From positions 1-64,000 of the forward strand of contig JAYRKL010000006.1 of NCBI GenBank assembly GCA_041905795.1: a stretch of DNA of 64,000 bases. The letters run 5' to 3'. This DNA comes from SHVO01 sp041905795. Lineage in GTDB: Bacteria; Pseudomonadota; Alphaproteobacteria; Rhodospirillales; Rhodospirillaceae. The position numbers and the translations under genes were made by a program. Positions 8,412 through 17,181 of this stretch are shown here, piece by piece; position 1 is the stretch's first letter; each line of letters opens with the position of its first letter. The notes beneath the pieces were generated by a model. The model worked only from the letters and a program-made list of their open reading frames with translations, ran no database searches and was not told the origin of the DNA.

Positions 8412-9197
8412 TCATGACCAAAGACCGCCGATGTGCCGGATGATTTGATCCAGGACCGCGGCGGCCGCCGCCAGGCTCAGCCAGAACGCCAGCAGGAGCG
8501 GCGGCCCGAACGGAAAGGTGGCCGTCCGGCGCAGGCGCAGCCACAAGACCCCGAACATCACCCCCAGCGCCCCGCCGATGGTCAGGAACAGCAGCAGTTG
8601 ATCCACCGGCAGCGCCACCCCCGCCACCGCCAGCAGCTTGGAATCGCCCAGCCCCAGGCCGGACCGGCCTGTTGCTCGACGAAAGGCGGCATCGAGGATA
8701 ACCCCGAGCGCGAACAGGGCGGCGCCGGCCGCGGCGCCGGCGGCGAGATCCCGGTCCACGGACCAGCGCCAGGCCGCCGCCGCCGCCAGCAGCACCAGGA
8801 GCAGGCTGTCCGGCAGGCGCTGCTGTTCGAGGTCGATGACGGCGAGCGTCATCATCACCACCGTCATGAGCGCCAGAAGACCAAGCCGCAGGGGATCGCC
8901 CTCGAGCCACACGCCGGCGGTGAATAGGATCATGGTGGCGAGTTCGATGGCCGGGTAGCGCCGGGAGACCGGCGCGCCGCAATGACGGCAGGCGCCCCGG
9001 TTCACCAGCCAGGACAGCACCGGCACCAGATCGCGCGCCTCCAATGTATGTCCGCAGGCCGGGCATCGGGACCGCCCGCGGGCGACGCTGACCGCGCGCG
9101 GCTGGCGGTAGGACAGCGCGGTGACGAAACTGCCCATCACCAGGCCGACGGCGGCGGCCGGGAGCGTGAGCAGCGCCGGCGGCGGAAACACGATCAC
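8412..9197 (-). CDS. pilD: Prepilin peptidase / leader N-methyltransferase (A24 family)
   Basis: This is an inner-membrane aspartyl peptidase that removes the prepilin leader and methylates the new N-terminus. The start is taken as GTG at 9195-9197, which overlaps the TGA of the upstream ATPase gene (GTGA). It places the hydrophobic first segment (FPPPALLTLPAAAVGLVMGSF) near the N-terminus. The N-terminal domain has the zinc-type pairs CPAC and CRHC. The two catalytic aspartates are visible in VIDLEQQRLPD and GLGLGDSKLL. Length (261 aa) is normal. It sits in the pilus operon between the MshM-like ATPase and the secretin, so it should serve the two pilin-like proteins at 2789-4348. Confidence 0.92.
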   Translation of the reverse strand: MIVFPPPALLTLPAAAVGLVMGSFVTALSYRQPRAVSVARGRSRCPACGHTLEARDLVPVLSWLVNRGACRHCGAPVSRRYPAIELATMILFTAGVWLEGDPLRLGLLALMTVVMMTLAVIDLEQQRLPDSLLLVLLAAAAAWRWSVDRDLAAGAAAGAALFALGVILDAAFRRATGRSGLGLGDSKLLAVAGVALPVDQLLLFLTIGGALGVMFGVLWLRLRRTATFPFGPPLLLAFWLSLAAAAAVLDQIIRHIGGLWS

Positions 9198-10198
9198 GGC
9201 GTGCGGGATGGGGCGGTTTCCGCGGCCGCGGGCTGGAGCAGGCCGCGCACCACAACCGCCTTGTCGCGCGCCCACCCCTGGAGCGCGGGGCTGTAGGCGA
9301 ACAGCGCGATCACCGCGGCGATCTCGGCCGCGACCACGCCCAGCAGGACATGTTTGACCCAGCGGCGGCGGATGCGCAGGGGCCGCGCCAGCTGCGGCGT
9401 GTCGTCGATGGCGGCCTCGACCTGCTTCTCGCCGACCTGGATCGCGCCCTCGCCGTAAGCTACCAGCAGCGCCTTGTCGGCGAGGATGTTGATCACGCGC
9501 GGCACGAAATTGCCGCTCTCGGCCAGGATCGCCATGGCGCGATCGGTGAAGATCGGGAAATCGATGCCCTCGGCGCGCGCGGTCTTGACGCGGTGGCCGA
9601 TGTAATTCACCGCTTCGGCGGTGTCGAGCGGACCGGTGGTGAAGGAGAACCCGATGCGCTGGTTGATCTGGCGCAGGTCGGGGCGCTGCAGAAGCTCGTC
9701 GAGTTCCGACTGGCCGAACAGGACGATCTGCAGGAGCTTGTTGCGCTCGGTTTCGAGATTCGAAAGCAGGCGCACCGCTTCCAGGCCGGCCGGCCCCAGG
9801 GCCTGGGCCTCGTCGACGATCAGCACGGCATTGCGGCCGAGCGCATGCTGTTCGAGCAGGAAGGTGTTGAGCGCCTGGAGCATCTGCGGCCTGGTGCCGG
9901 TCTCCAGGCCGAATTCGGCGCAGACCAGCGCCACCAGGCTGTCGGGATCGACCTGCGGCGCGTTGAGGTAGGCCACCGCGTCGTTGGAGCCGACGAGTTT
10001 ACGCAAGAGCAAGCGGCACAACATGGTCTTGCCGGTGCCGACGTCGCCGACCACCTTGAGGATGCCGGTGTTGCGGGCGATGCCGAACTGGATCGACTGG
10101 ATGATCTCGACATGCTTGTCGATCGGGAAGTACTGGTTGGTGTTGGGCGTGAGGGTGAACGGATGTTCCTTCAACCCGAAATGCGCGAGGTATGGCAT
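9194..10198 (-). CDS. mshM: MshM/ExeA-type AAA ATPase
   Basis: This 334-residue protein begins MPYLAHFGLKEHPFTLTPNT, the classic start of ExeA/MshM ATPases. It has Walker A GDVGTGKT (residues 51-58), Walker B AVLIVDEAQAL, and sensor-type residues downstream. A single hydrophobic segment near residues 290-310 (VLLGVVAAEIAAVIALFAYS) would anchor it in the inner membrane, with a short periplasmic tail lacking an obvious peptidoglycan-binding domain. ExeA-family proteins help place the secretin through the cell wall. It overlaps the peptidase gene by 4 bases and follows the MshN-like gene by 11. Confidence 0.9.
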   Translation of the reverse strand: MPYLAHFGLKEHPFTLTPNTNQYFPIDKHVEIIQSIQFGIARNTGILKVVGDVGTGKTMLCRLLLRKLVGSNDAVAYLNAPQVDPDSLVALVCAEFGLETGTRPQMLQALNTFLLEQHALGRNAVLIVDEAQALGPAGLEAVRLLSNLETERNKLLQIVLFGQSELDELLQRPDLRQINQRIGFSFTTGPLDTAEAVNYIGHRVKTARAEGIDFPIFTDRAMAILAESGNFVPRVINILADKALLVAYGEGAIQVGEKQVEAAIDDTPQLARPLRIRRRWVKHVLLGVVAAEIAAVIALFAYSPALQGWARDKAVVVRGLLQPAAAETAPSRTP

Positions 10199-10209
10199 GC
10201 CTGCCCCGC

Positions 10210-11496
10210 CTACTTCACGCGCAGGTAACGCAACCGCCGTTCGATTTCGGTTGAGGACAGCTCCGGCGGCGCCCGGCCTATGGAAATGGCGCTCAGCACC
10301 TCCTGATAGGCGCTGACCGCCTGCTCGCGCAGGCCCATGTGGTCCAGCACCAGCGCGAGATTGTACTGGTACATGGCCGATTCCGGATTGAGGGCGGTGG
10401 CGCGGCGCAGATAGTCCAGCGCCTGCTCCATATTGCCCATCCGGGCGTAGATCAGGCCGATCTGGGCCTTGATCGGGCTGAAGGTCTGATAGGTCTTCTC
10501 CAGATCGACCAGCCGGCTGACGGCTTCGGCCGGGGCGCGCTCGCCGACAATCGCGGTGACGTTGGTCAGCGCTTCGCGGTTGTCGGGATCGATCTTGAGG
10601 ACCTGGTCGTAGGACACCTGCGCCTCGTCGAACCGGCGCAGCTTCTGCAGCGAGGCGCCGCGGCCCAGCAGCGCCAGCACGCTGTTCGGTTCCGACTTGA
10701 GCGCCTGGTCGTAGAAGCCAAGCGCGGTGTCGTAATCGCCGCGCAGCAGCGCGGCGTAGCCGGAGGACACGCTGCTCTGCGCGGTCTTGGAGACCTCGCG
10801 CACCTGGACGGCGTTGCCGACGCCCGACAGCGCGAAGTCGGCGCGGGCGATGGCGATGGGCGGGTTCAAGGCCTGGGCGGGCGAATCGCCGGCCAACTGC
10901 GCCGGAGGATCGCGCGGCGGCGCTTTGGCGGCGGGCGCGGGTGCCGCAGGAGTAGGAGCAGACGGCGCCTTGGCGGCAGGCGGCGCGGCAGCGGCCGGCG
11001 GGGACGGTTCCGCCGCCTTTTCCGTAGGCGCTGCTGGTGCTGGCACTGCCGAAGTTGGCGCCGCGTCGGGCGCGGGCGGCGGCGCGGACGCGGCGGCGAC
11101 CACGGCCGGCGCTGGTTCAGCATGCGCCGGTTCAGGTTGCGCCGGCGCCGCAGGCGCGGCGGCAGGAACGTTGGCAGGCGCCGCATTGGCGGGCTGCGGG
11201 GGCGCAGCCGCGGGAGCGGTTGCGCGCGGGACAGACGCCGGCGGCGTCAGGACGGCTACGTTCTGGGGCCGCGCCGGAGGTTCCGGCGACAGGAAGAGAA
11301 CGCCGGCGATGATGCCCGCCCCCAGGACCGCGGTGCCGCCGATGGCCGCCCAGCGCATCTTGCCGCCGCGGCCGCCGCTCGGCTTGAGGGCGCCCGAACC
11401 GGACAAGCGGCCGGCGTCAACCCCCGCACCGGCGGCGTTCTGACGCTGCTCGTTTTCTTTCTCGGCCTTTTGCAGTGCCTTGAAAAGCACGCTCAT
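10210..11496 (-). CDS. MshN-like membrane-anchored TPR protein
   Basis: This 428-residue protein has a cytoplasmic head (MSVLFKALQKAEKENEQRQ, the MshN/GspC-like start), one transmembrane segment (AAIGGTAVLGAGIIAGVLFL, about residues 49-68), then some 120 residues very rich in Ala and Pro that would span the periplasm. It ends with a domain of several TPRs (for example YDTALGFYDQALKSEPNS, FDEAQVSYDQVLKIDPDN, MEQALDYLRRATALNPES). It is the first gene of the pilus operon, and a promoter should lie in 11497-11716. In MSHA systems MshN sits next to MshL and MshM, as here; the exact function of MshN is not well known. Confidence 0.78.
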   Translation of the reverse strand: MSVLFKALQKAEKENEQRQNAAGAGVDAGRLSGSGALKPSGGRGGKMRWAAIGGTAVLGAGIIAGVLFLSPEPPARPQNVAVLTPPASVPRATAPAAAPPQPANAAPANVPAAAPAAPAQPEPAHAEPAPAVVAAASAPPPAPDAAPTSAVPAPAAPTEKAAEPSPPAAAAPPAAKAPSAPTPAAPAPAAKAPPRDPPAQLAGDSPAQALNPPIAIARADFALSGVGNAVQVREVSKTAQSSVSSGYAALLRGDYDTALGFYDQALKSEPNSVLALLGRGASLQKLRRFDEAQVSYDQVLKIDPDNREALTNVTAIVGERAPAEAVSRLVDLEKTYQTFSPIKAQIGLIYARMGNMEQALDYLRRATALNPESAMYQYNLALVLDHMGLREQAVSAYQEVLSAISIGRAPPELSSTEIERRLRYLRVK

Positions 11497-11716
11497 GGAA
11501 ATCGCCCCAGCAATCCGCGCGCTCTCACCGTCCTAGACCGGGAAGCGCCGGATGCTCCTTGAATTCTCGGTAGGGACGCCCGTCACCCCGGCCAGCGCCC
11601 CAAGAGACGTTAACCTATTATATGAAGTGCGCCGGGGCAAGCACGGGGCAAACGGACAAGCCGTTGATCGCACGACACTTATGTCGCCGGTGCACAGCAA
11701 TTCGGCTTGGCCGCGC
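11497..11716. promoter_or_regulatory. Intergenic region upstream of the pilus operon
   Basis: It holds no convincing ORF. A less GC-rich stretch (TTAACCTATTATATGAAG, 11610-11627) may carry promoter elements for the minus-strand pilus operon. Position is the main argument. Confidence 0.35.
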
Positions 11717-13642
11717 TTATCCGGCGCGCGCGCTGAGAGCCGCTATTTTCCCGGCAGCGCCCTGATAATCCGGGCGGATCTCGACCGTCTTGCGATAAGC
11801 CTCCAGCGCCGCAACGAAATCCTCCGCACCCTCACAGGCATTTCCGAGGTTGAACCAGATCGTTGATTCGCCCGGAAGCTCTTTGACGGCCTCGCGCAGC
11901 AATGCCACGGCTTCGGTCCACTGACGCTGTTTCGTCAAGGCTGCGGCGAGGTTGTTTTTGATCCAGCCATTGGCCGGATCGATGTCCCGGGCCCGGCGCA
12001 GCAGCACCGCAGCCTCATCGACGCGTCCTTGCCGGGACAACAACGCGCCGAGATTGGTGAGAATCCGCACCCGGTCCGGGGCGAGTTCGAGCGCGCGACG
12101 CAGACTTGCCTCCGCACGGCCGGCGTCTCCGGCCTCACTCAGCGCGATCCCCAGATTGCAGTGGGCCTCGGCGTAGTCCGGCCGTAGAACGATTGCCGCT
12201 TCGTAGCTTGCTGCGGCATCGCTCGCCCTACCCTGGCGCAACAAGGAATCACCCGTGGCTTTCAGGGTCTCGGCCGTTGGGCCGTCGTCGTTTTCACGGG
12301 TCACGACAAGGGACGAGGGCGTAAAAATCGTTGCGCTTCCGGCAAGCGCCTCGGCATTCACCCCGCCATAAAGCGGCGTTCGCGGAACCGCCGGGCGGGT
12401 GGCATGCAATTTCTGGATATCGTTAAAGAACCCTTCGACTCCTTGCGTCGACGCCCAATCGCCCGCCGCTGCAAAAGCGCGGTTAGCATAGCCATCAAAG
12501 TCATCCAGCAGGCGCCTCAGTGCTGAGTCAACAGACCAGAATTCATAGACGTCGAAAGTCGTACCGATGTCGCCGTAATCGTCAATCCATCCGGACAAGG
12601 TTGATCGCGCAGGAACGACAACCGGAATACCGCTGGCGATCGCCGCCGAGGTCAAACCCGAATGCTGAACCGAGTAGCGGCGCTGATCATAGGGACATAG
12701 CATGACATCGGCTGATTCGATCAGCCCCACCCATTCTGAATATTCCACATCGCGATCAATTAGTGTCACGCGTGAATCCCGCGCCGCCAGGTCCCGCAGC
12801 CGGGCCTGGGCCTGAATCATCAATGCAACAGGCGTACCTACACTGTAGCGATAGTCAGGATCGCTATTGTGAATCTGGAATCGGACATCCGTATATGCCT
12901 CGAGGATGCCGGCAACGATGTCCGGCAGAAGATGGTAGCCCTTGCCGACTTGTTGATGACCCATGCTCGCAATCGTGATCGGGCGTTTACCCGCGCGGTT
13001 GCGTGGCTTACCCAGCGCCGGGGTCGGGAACGGCAGGACTCCCACCGTCTGCCCCATGAGCTTGGTGTAGCCTTCCGAGACCATCGAATTGTATGTGATG
13101 ACGTGCAGCGGGCGGTTCCCGACAATGCTTAGATACTGGGCCGCGTAGCGGCACAGCAATGGCTGTGAATTGACGCTGGGGTTCGGAGCAACTGCTTCTT
13201 CCCCGCCGGCGGGGTTTTGGTTGAACCGCACACCCACGCTGCCTCCCATTTCGACAACGATGACCGGACAATCCGCCTCCGGCAAACGCGCGGCCCATTC
13301 GATCGCGGCCAGCAACTGTGCGGCGCGCGCGGCATGGACCAGCACTACGTCGTCCCGGCCAATTCCCGGCAATCGCTGGAAATCCATCCGCGTTGCATCC
13401 TTGGTCAGGAAGAAGGCATTCAGCCAACCGCAGAAAGGCGTGCCGTCATCTCCAAGATAAGTATGTGATGCAAAGTGCGGGATGGCGCCCGTCGCGGCGC
13501 GGACCGCGGGATCGATGTCGTGGAATCCGAAAACCTGCACGGGGATACCGCGCGCCTTCGCCCCCTCGACCAGAAAGCGGCAGGCATTTGGATGATGCCC
13601 GACATTCTCCGACAATCCGGGATCGGCGATGATAAAACGCAT
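11717..13642 (-). CDS. Glycosyltransferase fused to C-terminal TPR domain
   Basis: This 641-residue protein combines a GT-B glycosyltransferase (about residues 1-430) with a TPR array. The N-terminal Rossmann half starts MRFIIADPGLSENVGHHPN. The C-terminal half has IASMGHQQVGKGYHLLPDI, the stretch LIESADVMLCPYDQRRY, and HSGLTSAAIASGIPVVVPA, a donor-binding pattern seen in GT4-like enzymes. After a linker, about five TPRs follow (SYEAAIVLRPDYAEAHCNLG and similar). The ATG abuts a palindromic repeat at 13643, so its ribosome site (GGACCACTAG) lies inside the repeat. The donor and acceptor are unknown; a role in surface-glycan or protein glycosylation is inferred from its neighbours. Confidence 0.75.
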   Translation of the reverse strand: MRFIIADPGLSENVGHHPNACRFLVEGAKARGIPVQVFGFHDIDPAVRAATGAIPHFASHTYLGDDGTPFCGWLNAFFLTKDATRMDFQRLPGIGRDDVVLVHAARAAQLLAAIEWAARLPEADCPVIVVEMGGSVGVRFNQNPAGGEEAVAPNPSVNSQPLLCRYAAQYLSIVGNRPLHVITYNSMVSEGYTKLMGQTVGVLPFPTPALGKPRNRAGKRPITIASMGHQQVGKGYHLLPDIVAGILEAYTDVRFQIHNSDPDYRYSVGTPVALMIQAQARLRDLAARDSRVTLIDRDVEYSEWVGLIESADVMLCPYDQRRYSVQHSGLTSAAIASGIPVVVPARSTLSGWIDDYGDIGTTFDVYEFWSVDSALRRLLDDFDGYANRAFAAAGDWASTQGVEGFFNDIQKLHATRPAVPRTPLYGGVNAEALAGSATIFTPSSLVVTRENDDGPTAETLKATGDSLLRQGRASDAAASYEAAIVLRPDYAEAHCNLGIALSEAGDAGRAEASLRRALELAPDRVRILTNLGALLSRQGRVDEAAVLLRRARDIDPANGWIKNNLAAALTKQRQWTEAVALLREAVKELPGESTIWFNLGNACEGAEDFVAALEAYRKTVEIRPDYQGAAGKIAALSARAG

Positions 13643-13719
13643 CTAGTGGTCCAATTCTAACATTCGCATCCCGTTTCCTGGCACTCGCTTGCGAATGTTA
13701 GAATCATAAGGACCACTAG
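13643..13719. repeat. Palindromic repeat 1, abutting the start codon of the glycosyltransferase
   Basis: Imperfect inverted repeat: CTAGTGGTCC plus TTCTAACATTCGCA at 13643-13668 pairs with TGCGAATGTTAGAA and GGACCACTAG at 13690-13719. Only the spacing around ATTC/CATAA differs. Confidence 0.85.
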
Positions 13720-13730
13720 AATATATGTAT

Positions 13731-13810
13731 CTAGTGGAGCTTATGGATTTGACATTCGCCTCGCAGGGCTTCGGCCCGCGCGGCAGCGAATGTCAAATCC
13801 GCTCCACTAG
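13731..13810. repeat. Palindromic repeat 2 with CTAGTGG ends
   Basis: The left arm, starting CTAGTGGAGC and continuing GGATTTGACATTCGC, pairs with GCGAATGTCAAATCC and GCTCCACTAG on the right. The ends (CTAGTGG/CCACTAG) and the inner ACATTCGC/GCGAATGT are shared with repeat 1, so the two are related units. Confidence 0.85.
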
Positions 13811-13856
13811 AGCATGATCGAGTTATATTGAATCGCGATCATGCTCTGATTTTTTT
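13809..13856 (+). repeat. 12-bp inverted repeat followed by seven T
   Basis: AGAGCATGATCG (13809-13820) pairs with CGATCATGCTCT (13836-13847), followed by GA and T7 on the plus strand. It looks like a Rho-independent terminator, but no plus-strand gene precedes it. The AGAGCATGATC ends are typical of short dispersed elements of alphaproteobacteria. Confidence 0.7.
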
Positions 13857-13865
13857 GGTTTGGTC

Positions 13866-13911
13866 GCATTTTCTGCGATGAACCGGCATCCACTTCATCG
13901 GAAAATGCTCT
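13866..13911 (-). repeat. Dispersed palindromic element, family A, copy 1
   Basis: GCATTTTC at the left end pairs with GAAAATGC at the right; inner arms CGATGAA/TTCATCG flank a CCGG-containing centre. On the minus strand it reads AAGTGGATGCCGGTT and ends ATGCGACCAAAC, a skeleton shared with the elements at 39600, 41905 and 44080. It follows directly after the stop codon of the dehydrogenase gene. Confidence 0.75.
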
Positions 13912-15220
13912 AGGCGTACCGGCCGGGGGTTATCACCGTGACGGCGTCACCTGCGTCGCGCCCCTGCAAGACGCGCCAGGGGTCGATGACCGTGAGCGAT
14001 CGGGCAAGCGGGAAGGCGGTCGAGAACGCGGGCCATGGCGTCATGATCAAGGCCACGTCGGCCGTCGCCAGGGCCTGATCCGCGCTGTCGGCATAAGCCA
14101 CGGTTTCGCCAAGCACCCGCCTGGCCAACTCCATCGCTTGCGGATCCGTTACCGTCACCTTGTACCCCTTGTGCGCGAGCACCATCGCCAGGCCGATGCC
14201 GTGGCTGCCCTCGATCACCGCCGTGTGCGGTTTGTACGACATGCCCAGGATCGCGATCCTGCCGCCAGGGGCTGCGTGCTTCTCCACTAAGCGGACGGAC
14301 CGCGGAACTTGATGGCCGTTCACGCTGTCCGTCGCCAACGGAAGATCGCAATTCACGCCGAGACCGCGCGCGAACGCGACAAAAGCCCTGTTATCGCGCG
14401 GGAAGCATGGCCCGCCGTAAGCGGTGGCTCCACGCAGATACTTCTTCCCGATCCTGCTGTCGGCCCCCAGCGCCGCGGTGACGACGTCGGCGTCGGCGTC
14501 GGGCACGTGGTCGCACAACTCCGCGATCATGTTGGCATAGCTTATTTTCGTCGTGATGTAGGTGTTGAGCGCTATCTTGCAGATCTCGGCGTTGACGAAA
14601 TTCATGCGGTGAACCTCCGGCGACGACACCGTGGTCCGCCTGTAAATGTCCGCGAGGAGAGCTCCGGCCCGGTCGTCCGACTGGCCGATCAGGACCATGT
14701 CCGGCCGCTCCATATTGTCTATTACCGATCCCAGCGCGATGAATTCGGGGCTGTAGCAAAGGCCAAGCTCCGCGCCCACCGTGCGGCCGGAGGCGGCCTC
14801 CAGCACGGCCGCCAACGCGGCCGTGCTGCCCGGCATCACCGTACTTGTGATCACGACCAGATGGTAGCGATCGGAACGACGCAACGCGGCGCCGATGCGG
14901 ATCATGGCGTCGGTCAGGAATTGGTTCGAGAAGGTATGGTCGTCCGCGCTGGGTGTCGGCACGATGACGAAGATCGCGCCGCTTCCCGGAATGGCGTCGT
15001 CATAGTCCAGGGTCGCGCGGAGATTCGCCCGCCCGGAATCGATGGCGTCCTGCAATCCCGGCTCCTGCACCGGCGCACGGCCTTCGTTCATCGCCGCAAC
15101 CAGCCGCGGATCGACGTCAAGCCCGACGGTCGTGAATCCGTGCCTGGCGAACACTGCGGCCATGGGAGAGCCAAGCTTTCCCAGCCCCACAACTGCGACA
15201 CTGCTGATCCGGTCAGCCAC
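13910..15220 (-). CDS. Nucleotide-sugar dehydrogenase (UDP-glucose/GDP-mannose dehydrogenase family)
   Basis: This NAD-dependent enzyme oxidises the C6 hydroxyl of a nucleotide sugar to a carboxylate in two steps. It has an N-terminal Rossmann motif VAVVGLGKLGSPMA, the family blocks STVMPGSTAA and YSPEFIALGSVI, and the catalytic Cys272 in GGPCFPRD. The C-terminal UDP-binding half starts ILGMSYKPHTAVIEGS. At 436 residues it is of normal length. The start is GTG at 15218-15220, inside the end of the upstream epimerase gene (8-base overlap). The stop codon merges with a palindromic repeat. Substrate (UDP-glucose, UDP-ManNAc or GDP-mannose) cannot be told; a GDP-sugar is plausible given the partner epimerase. 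Confidence 0.88.
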   Translation of the reverse strand: MADRISSVAVVGLGKLGSPMAAVFARHGFTTVGLDVDPRLVAAMNEGRAPVQEPGLQDAIDSGRANLRATLDYDDAIPGSGAIFVIVPTPSADDHTFSNQFLTDAMIRIGAALRRSDRYHLVVITSTVMPGSTAALAAVLEAASGRTVGAELGLCYSPEFIALGSVIDNMERPDMVLIGQSDDRAGALLADIYRRTTVSSPEVHRMNFVNAEICKIALNTYITTKISYANMIAELCDHVPDADADVVTAALGADSRIGKKYLRGATAYGGPCFPRDNRAFVAFARGLGVNCDLPLATDSVNGHQVPRSVRLVEKHAAPGGRIAILGMSYKPHTAVIEGSHGIGLAMVLAHKGYKVTVTDPQAMELARRVLGETVAYADSADQALATADVALIMTPWPAFSTAFPLARSLTVIDPWRVLQGRDAGDAVTVITPGRYA

Positions 15221-16187
15221 GCGCGGTTTCCGCCCGAACCTGCCGTTCGACCCAGGGGTACGTCAGCGCCAGTCCTTCTTGGAGACTCTTGCGCGGCGAC
15301 CAGCCCAGCACCCGGCCAATCAGCATGTTGTCCGACCTGCGGCCGCGCACGCCGAGCGGCCCCGGCACATGGCGCAGCCGCTGCTGCTTGCCCGCGACCC
15401 CCATGACCATTTGGGCGAGATGGTTAATCGAGACCATTTCCTCCGAACCGATATTGACCGGCGCGCCGAAGTCGGACCGGGTCAGCCTCATGGTCGCTTC
15501 AAGGCAGTCGTCGATGTAGAGGAACGAGCGCGTCTGCAAACCATCGCCCCAAATCTCGATTTCGCCGCCGTCGGGAGCCTGCGCGACCTTGCGGCAAACC
15601 GCCGCCGGGGCTTTCTCGCGTCCGCCGTCATAGGCGCCTTCCGGCCCGAAGACGTTGTGGTAACGCGCAATGCGGCAGGCGATACCGAAGTTACGGGCGT
15701 AGCTCTGGTAAAGACGCTCGGAGAACAGTTTTTCCCACCCATACTCCGAATCAGGATCGGCCGGATAGGCGCTGTCCTCGCGCGTGACCGGCTCGTCCGT
15801 GGTGGTCTGGTTGCCGCGCGGATAGATGCAAGCCGATGAGGAATAGAACACGCGTCCGACGCCGTGAACGCGGCATTGTTCGAGTACATTGATGTTGATC
15901 GACACGGAATTGCGCATGATCTGGGCGTCGTTGTCGCCGGTGAAGATATAACCGGCGCCGCCCATATCGGCGGCCAGCTGGTAGATCTCGTCGAACCGCC
16001 GGTCGACCACCGCGCGGCAAAATGTCTGCTCCGACAAGTCGCCCCGCAGGAATTCATCGGCCGCGGTCGGCGAGAACTCGGGGTGCTTGAGATCGGCCCC
16101 ACGCACCCAGAAGCCCTCGCGTTTCAGCGCCTTGACCAGATGCGCCCCGATAAAACCGCCGGCGCCGCTTACCAAAGCCGTCTTCAT
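15213..16187 (-). CDS. GDP-mannose 3,5-epimerase-like NAD-dependent epimerase
   Basis: This is an extended short-chain dehydrogenase/epimerase of 324 residues. It has GAGGFIGAHLVKAL for NAD binding, the Ser in YSSSACIYPRG, and the catalytic Tyr/Lys pair in YGWEKLFSERLY. The segments ADMGGAGYIFTGDN and GGREKAPAAVCRKV closely match GDP-mannose 3,5-epimerase, so I favour that subfamily over generic UDP-glucose epimerases. The ATG at 16185-16187 is chosen over ATGs 9 and 21 bases upstream because GCGGGAATA precedes it. It is followed by the dehydrogenase with an 8-base overlap, which suggests a two-step nucleotide-sugar pathway feeding the glycosyltransferases nearby. Confidence 0.85.
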   Translation of the reverse strand: MKTALVSGAGGFIGAHLVKALKREGFWVRGADLKHPEFSPTAADEFLRGDLSEQTFCRAVVDRRFDEIYQLAADMGGAGYIFTGDNDAQIMRNSVSININVLEQCRVHGVGRVFYSSSACIYPRGNQTTTDEPVTREDSAYPADPDSEYGWEKLFSERLYQSYARNFGIACRIARYHNVFGPEGAYDGGREKAPAAVCRKVAQAPDGGEIEIWGDGLQTRSFLYIDDCLEATMRLTRSDFGAPVNIGSEEMVSINHLAQMVMGVAGKQQRLRHVPGPLGVRGRRSDNMLIGRVLGWSPRKSLQEGLALTYPWVERQVRAETARG

Positions 16188-16400
16188 TATTCCCGCATGC
16201 ATTTCCATTGTGACGCAAAGGCGCCGCGGATGAGGTTATAGAGCCCCCGCCCCGGCAAATATAGGCGGGGTCGGCCCGCCTGAAACACCTTTTTCCCCTG
16301 TCCTGACGGCGGGCTAGTATCGACACCGCACCGCAACCGCCCGACGTACAGCAGCCGGCGGTCCGGAGGCCGGGATCTGCCTTGTCCGAAGGGGAAAGAT

Positions 16401-17177
16401 GTGCGCGTCGATATCGAAACGGTCAAAGAATATTGGGATCGCCGCCCCTGCAATCTGCGCCACTCGCAGCAACCGGTCGGTAGCCGGGCCTATTTCGATG
16501 AGGTTGAACGGCGAAAATACATGGTCGAACCTCACATCCCCGGCTTCGCGGAATTCGAGCGCTGGCGGGGCAAGGATGTGCTGGAAATCGGCTGTGGTAT
16601 CGGCACCGACGCCGTGAACTTCGCCCGTGCGGGCGCCGCCTACAGCGGCATCGAACTCTCACGCGCCAGCCTGGATCTGGTGCGGCGGCGTTTCGAGCTT
16701 TTCGGCCTTACCGGCAGTTTGATGGAAAGTAACGCCGAGGACCTGGGGAGCATAGCAGCCGGAGGGAGCTTCGATCTCGTCTATTCATTCGGGGTGGTCC
16801 ATCACACCCCTCGCCCGCGCGCGGTTATCGAAAGCGCCCGCCGCGTCATTCGCCGTGAAGGCCTGCTGAAAATCATGCTCTACGCCAAGCATTCATGGAA
16901 AGCGGTCATGATCGACGAGGGTTTCGACCAACCCGAAGCACAATCAGGCTGTCCGATCGCGTTAACCTACGACAAGACCGATGTTGAAGATCTTTTCCGC
17001 GGATGCTTCGCGATTCAAGATATTCGCCAGGCGCACATCTTCCCTTACGTCGTCGAAGATTACCTGGAGTATCGCTATAGAAAGCAGCCCTGGTTCGAGG
17101 TCATGCCGCCCGATATGTTCGCGGCGCTCGAGCGGCATCTGGGTTGGCATATGCTGATCACCGCCACTCCCATCTAG
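16401..17177 (+). CDS. Class I SAM-dependent methyltransferase
   Basis: This 258-residue protein carries the SAM-binding motif I VLEIGCGIGTDAVNFA (about residues 65-80), an acidic residue for the ribose (GIELSR) and the motif FDLVYSFGVVHHTPRP. The helical N-terminus (VKEYWDRRPCNLRHSQ) resembles methyltransferases that act in polysaccharide and natural-product gene clusters. The start is GTG at 16401 with GGGGAAAG upstream; the ATG two bases earlier is out of frame. It is divergent from the epimerase and convergent with the OGT-like gene. A sugar or glycan substrate is inferred from context only. Confidence 0.82.
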   Translation: MRVDIETVKEYWDRRPCNLRHSQQPVGSRAYFDEVERRKYMVEPHIPGFAEFERWRGKDVLEIGCGIGTDAVNFARAGAAYSGIELSRASLDLVRRRFELFGLTGSLMESNAEDLGSIAAGGSFDLVYSFGVVHHTPRPRAVIESARRVIRREGLLKIMLYAKHSWKAVMIDEGFDQPEAQSGCPIALTYDKTDVEDLFRGCFAIQDIRQAHIFPYVVEDYLEYRYRKQPWFEVMPPDMFAALERHLGWHMLITATPI

Positions 17178-17181
17178 ACTT

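Noticed and set aside
13809..13856. Plus-strand Rho-independent terminator
   Set aside because: Hairpin plus T7 looks right, but no plus-strand transcript ends there; its ends match a dispersed repeat, so I list it as a repeat.
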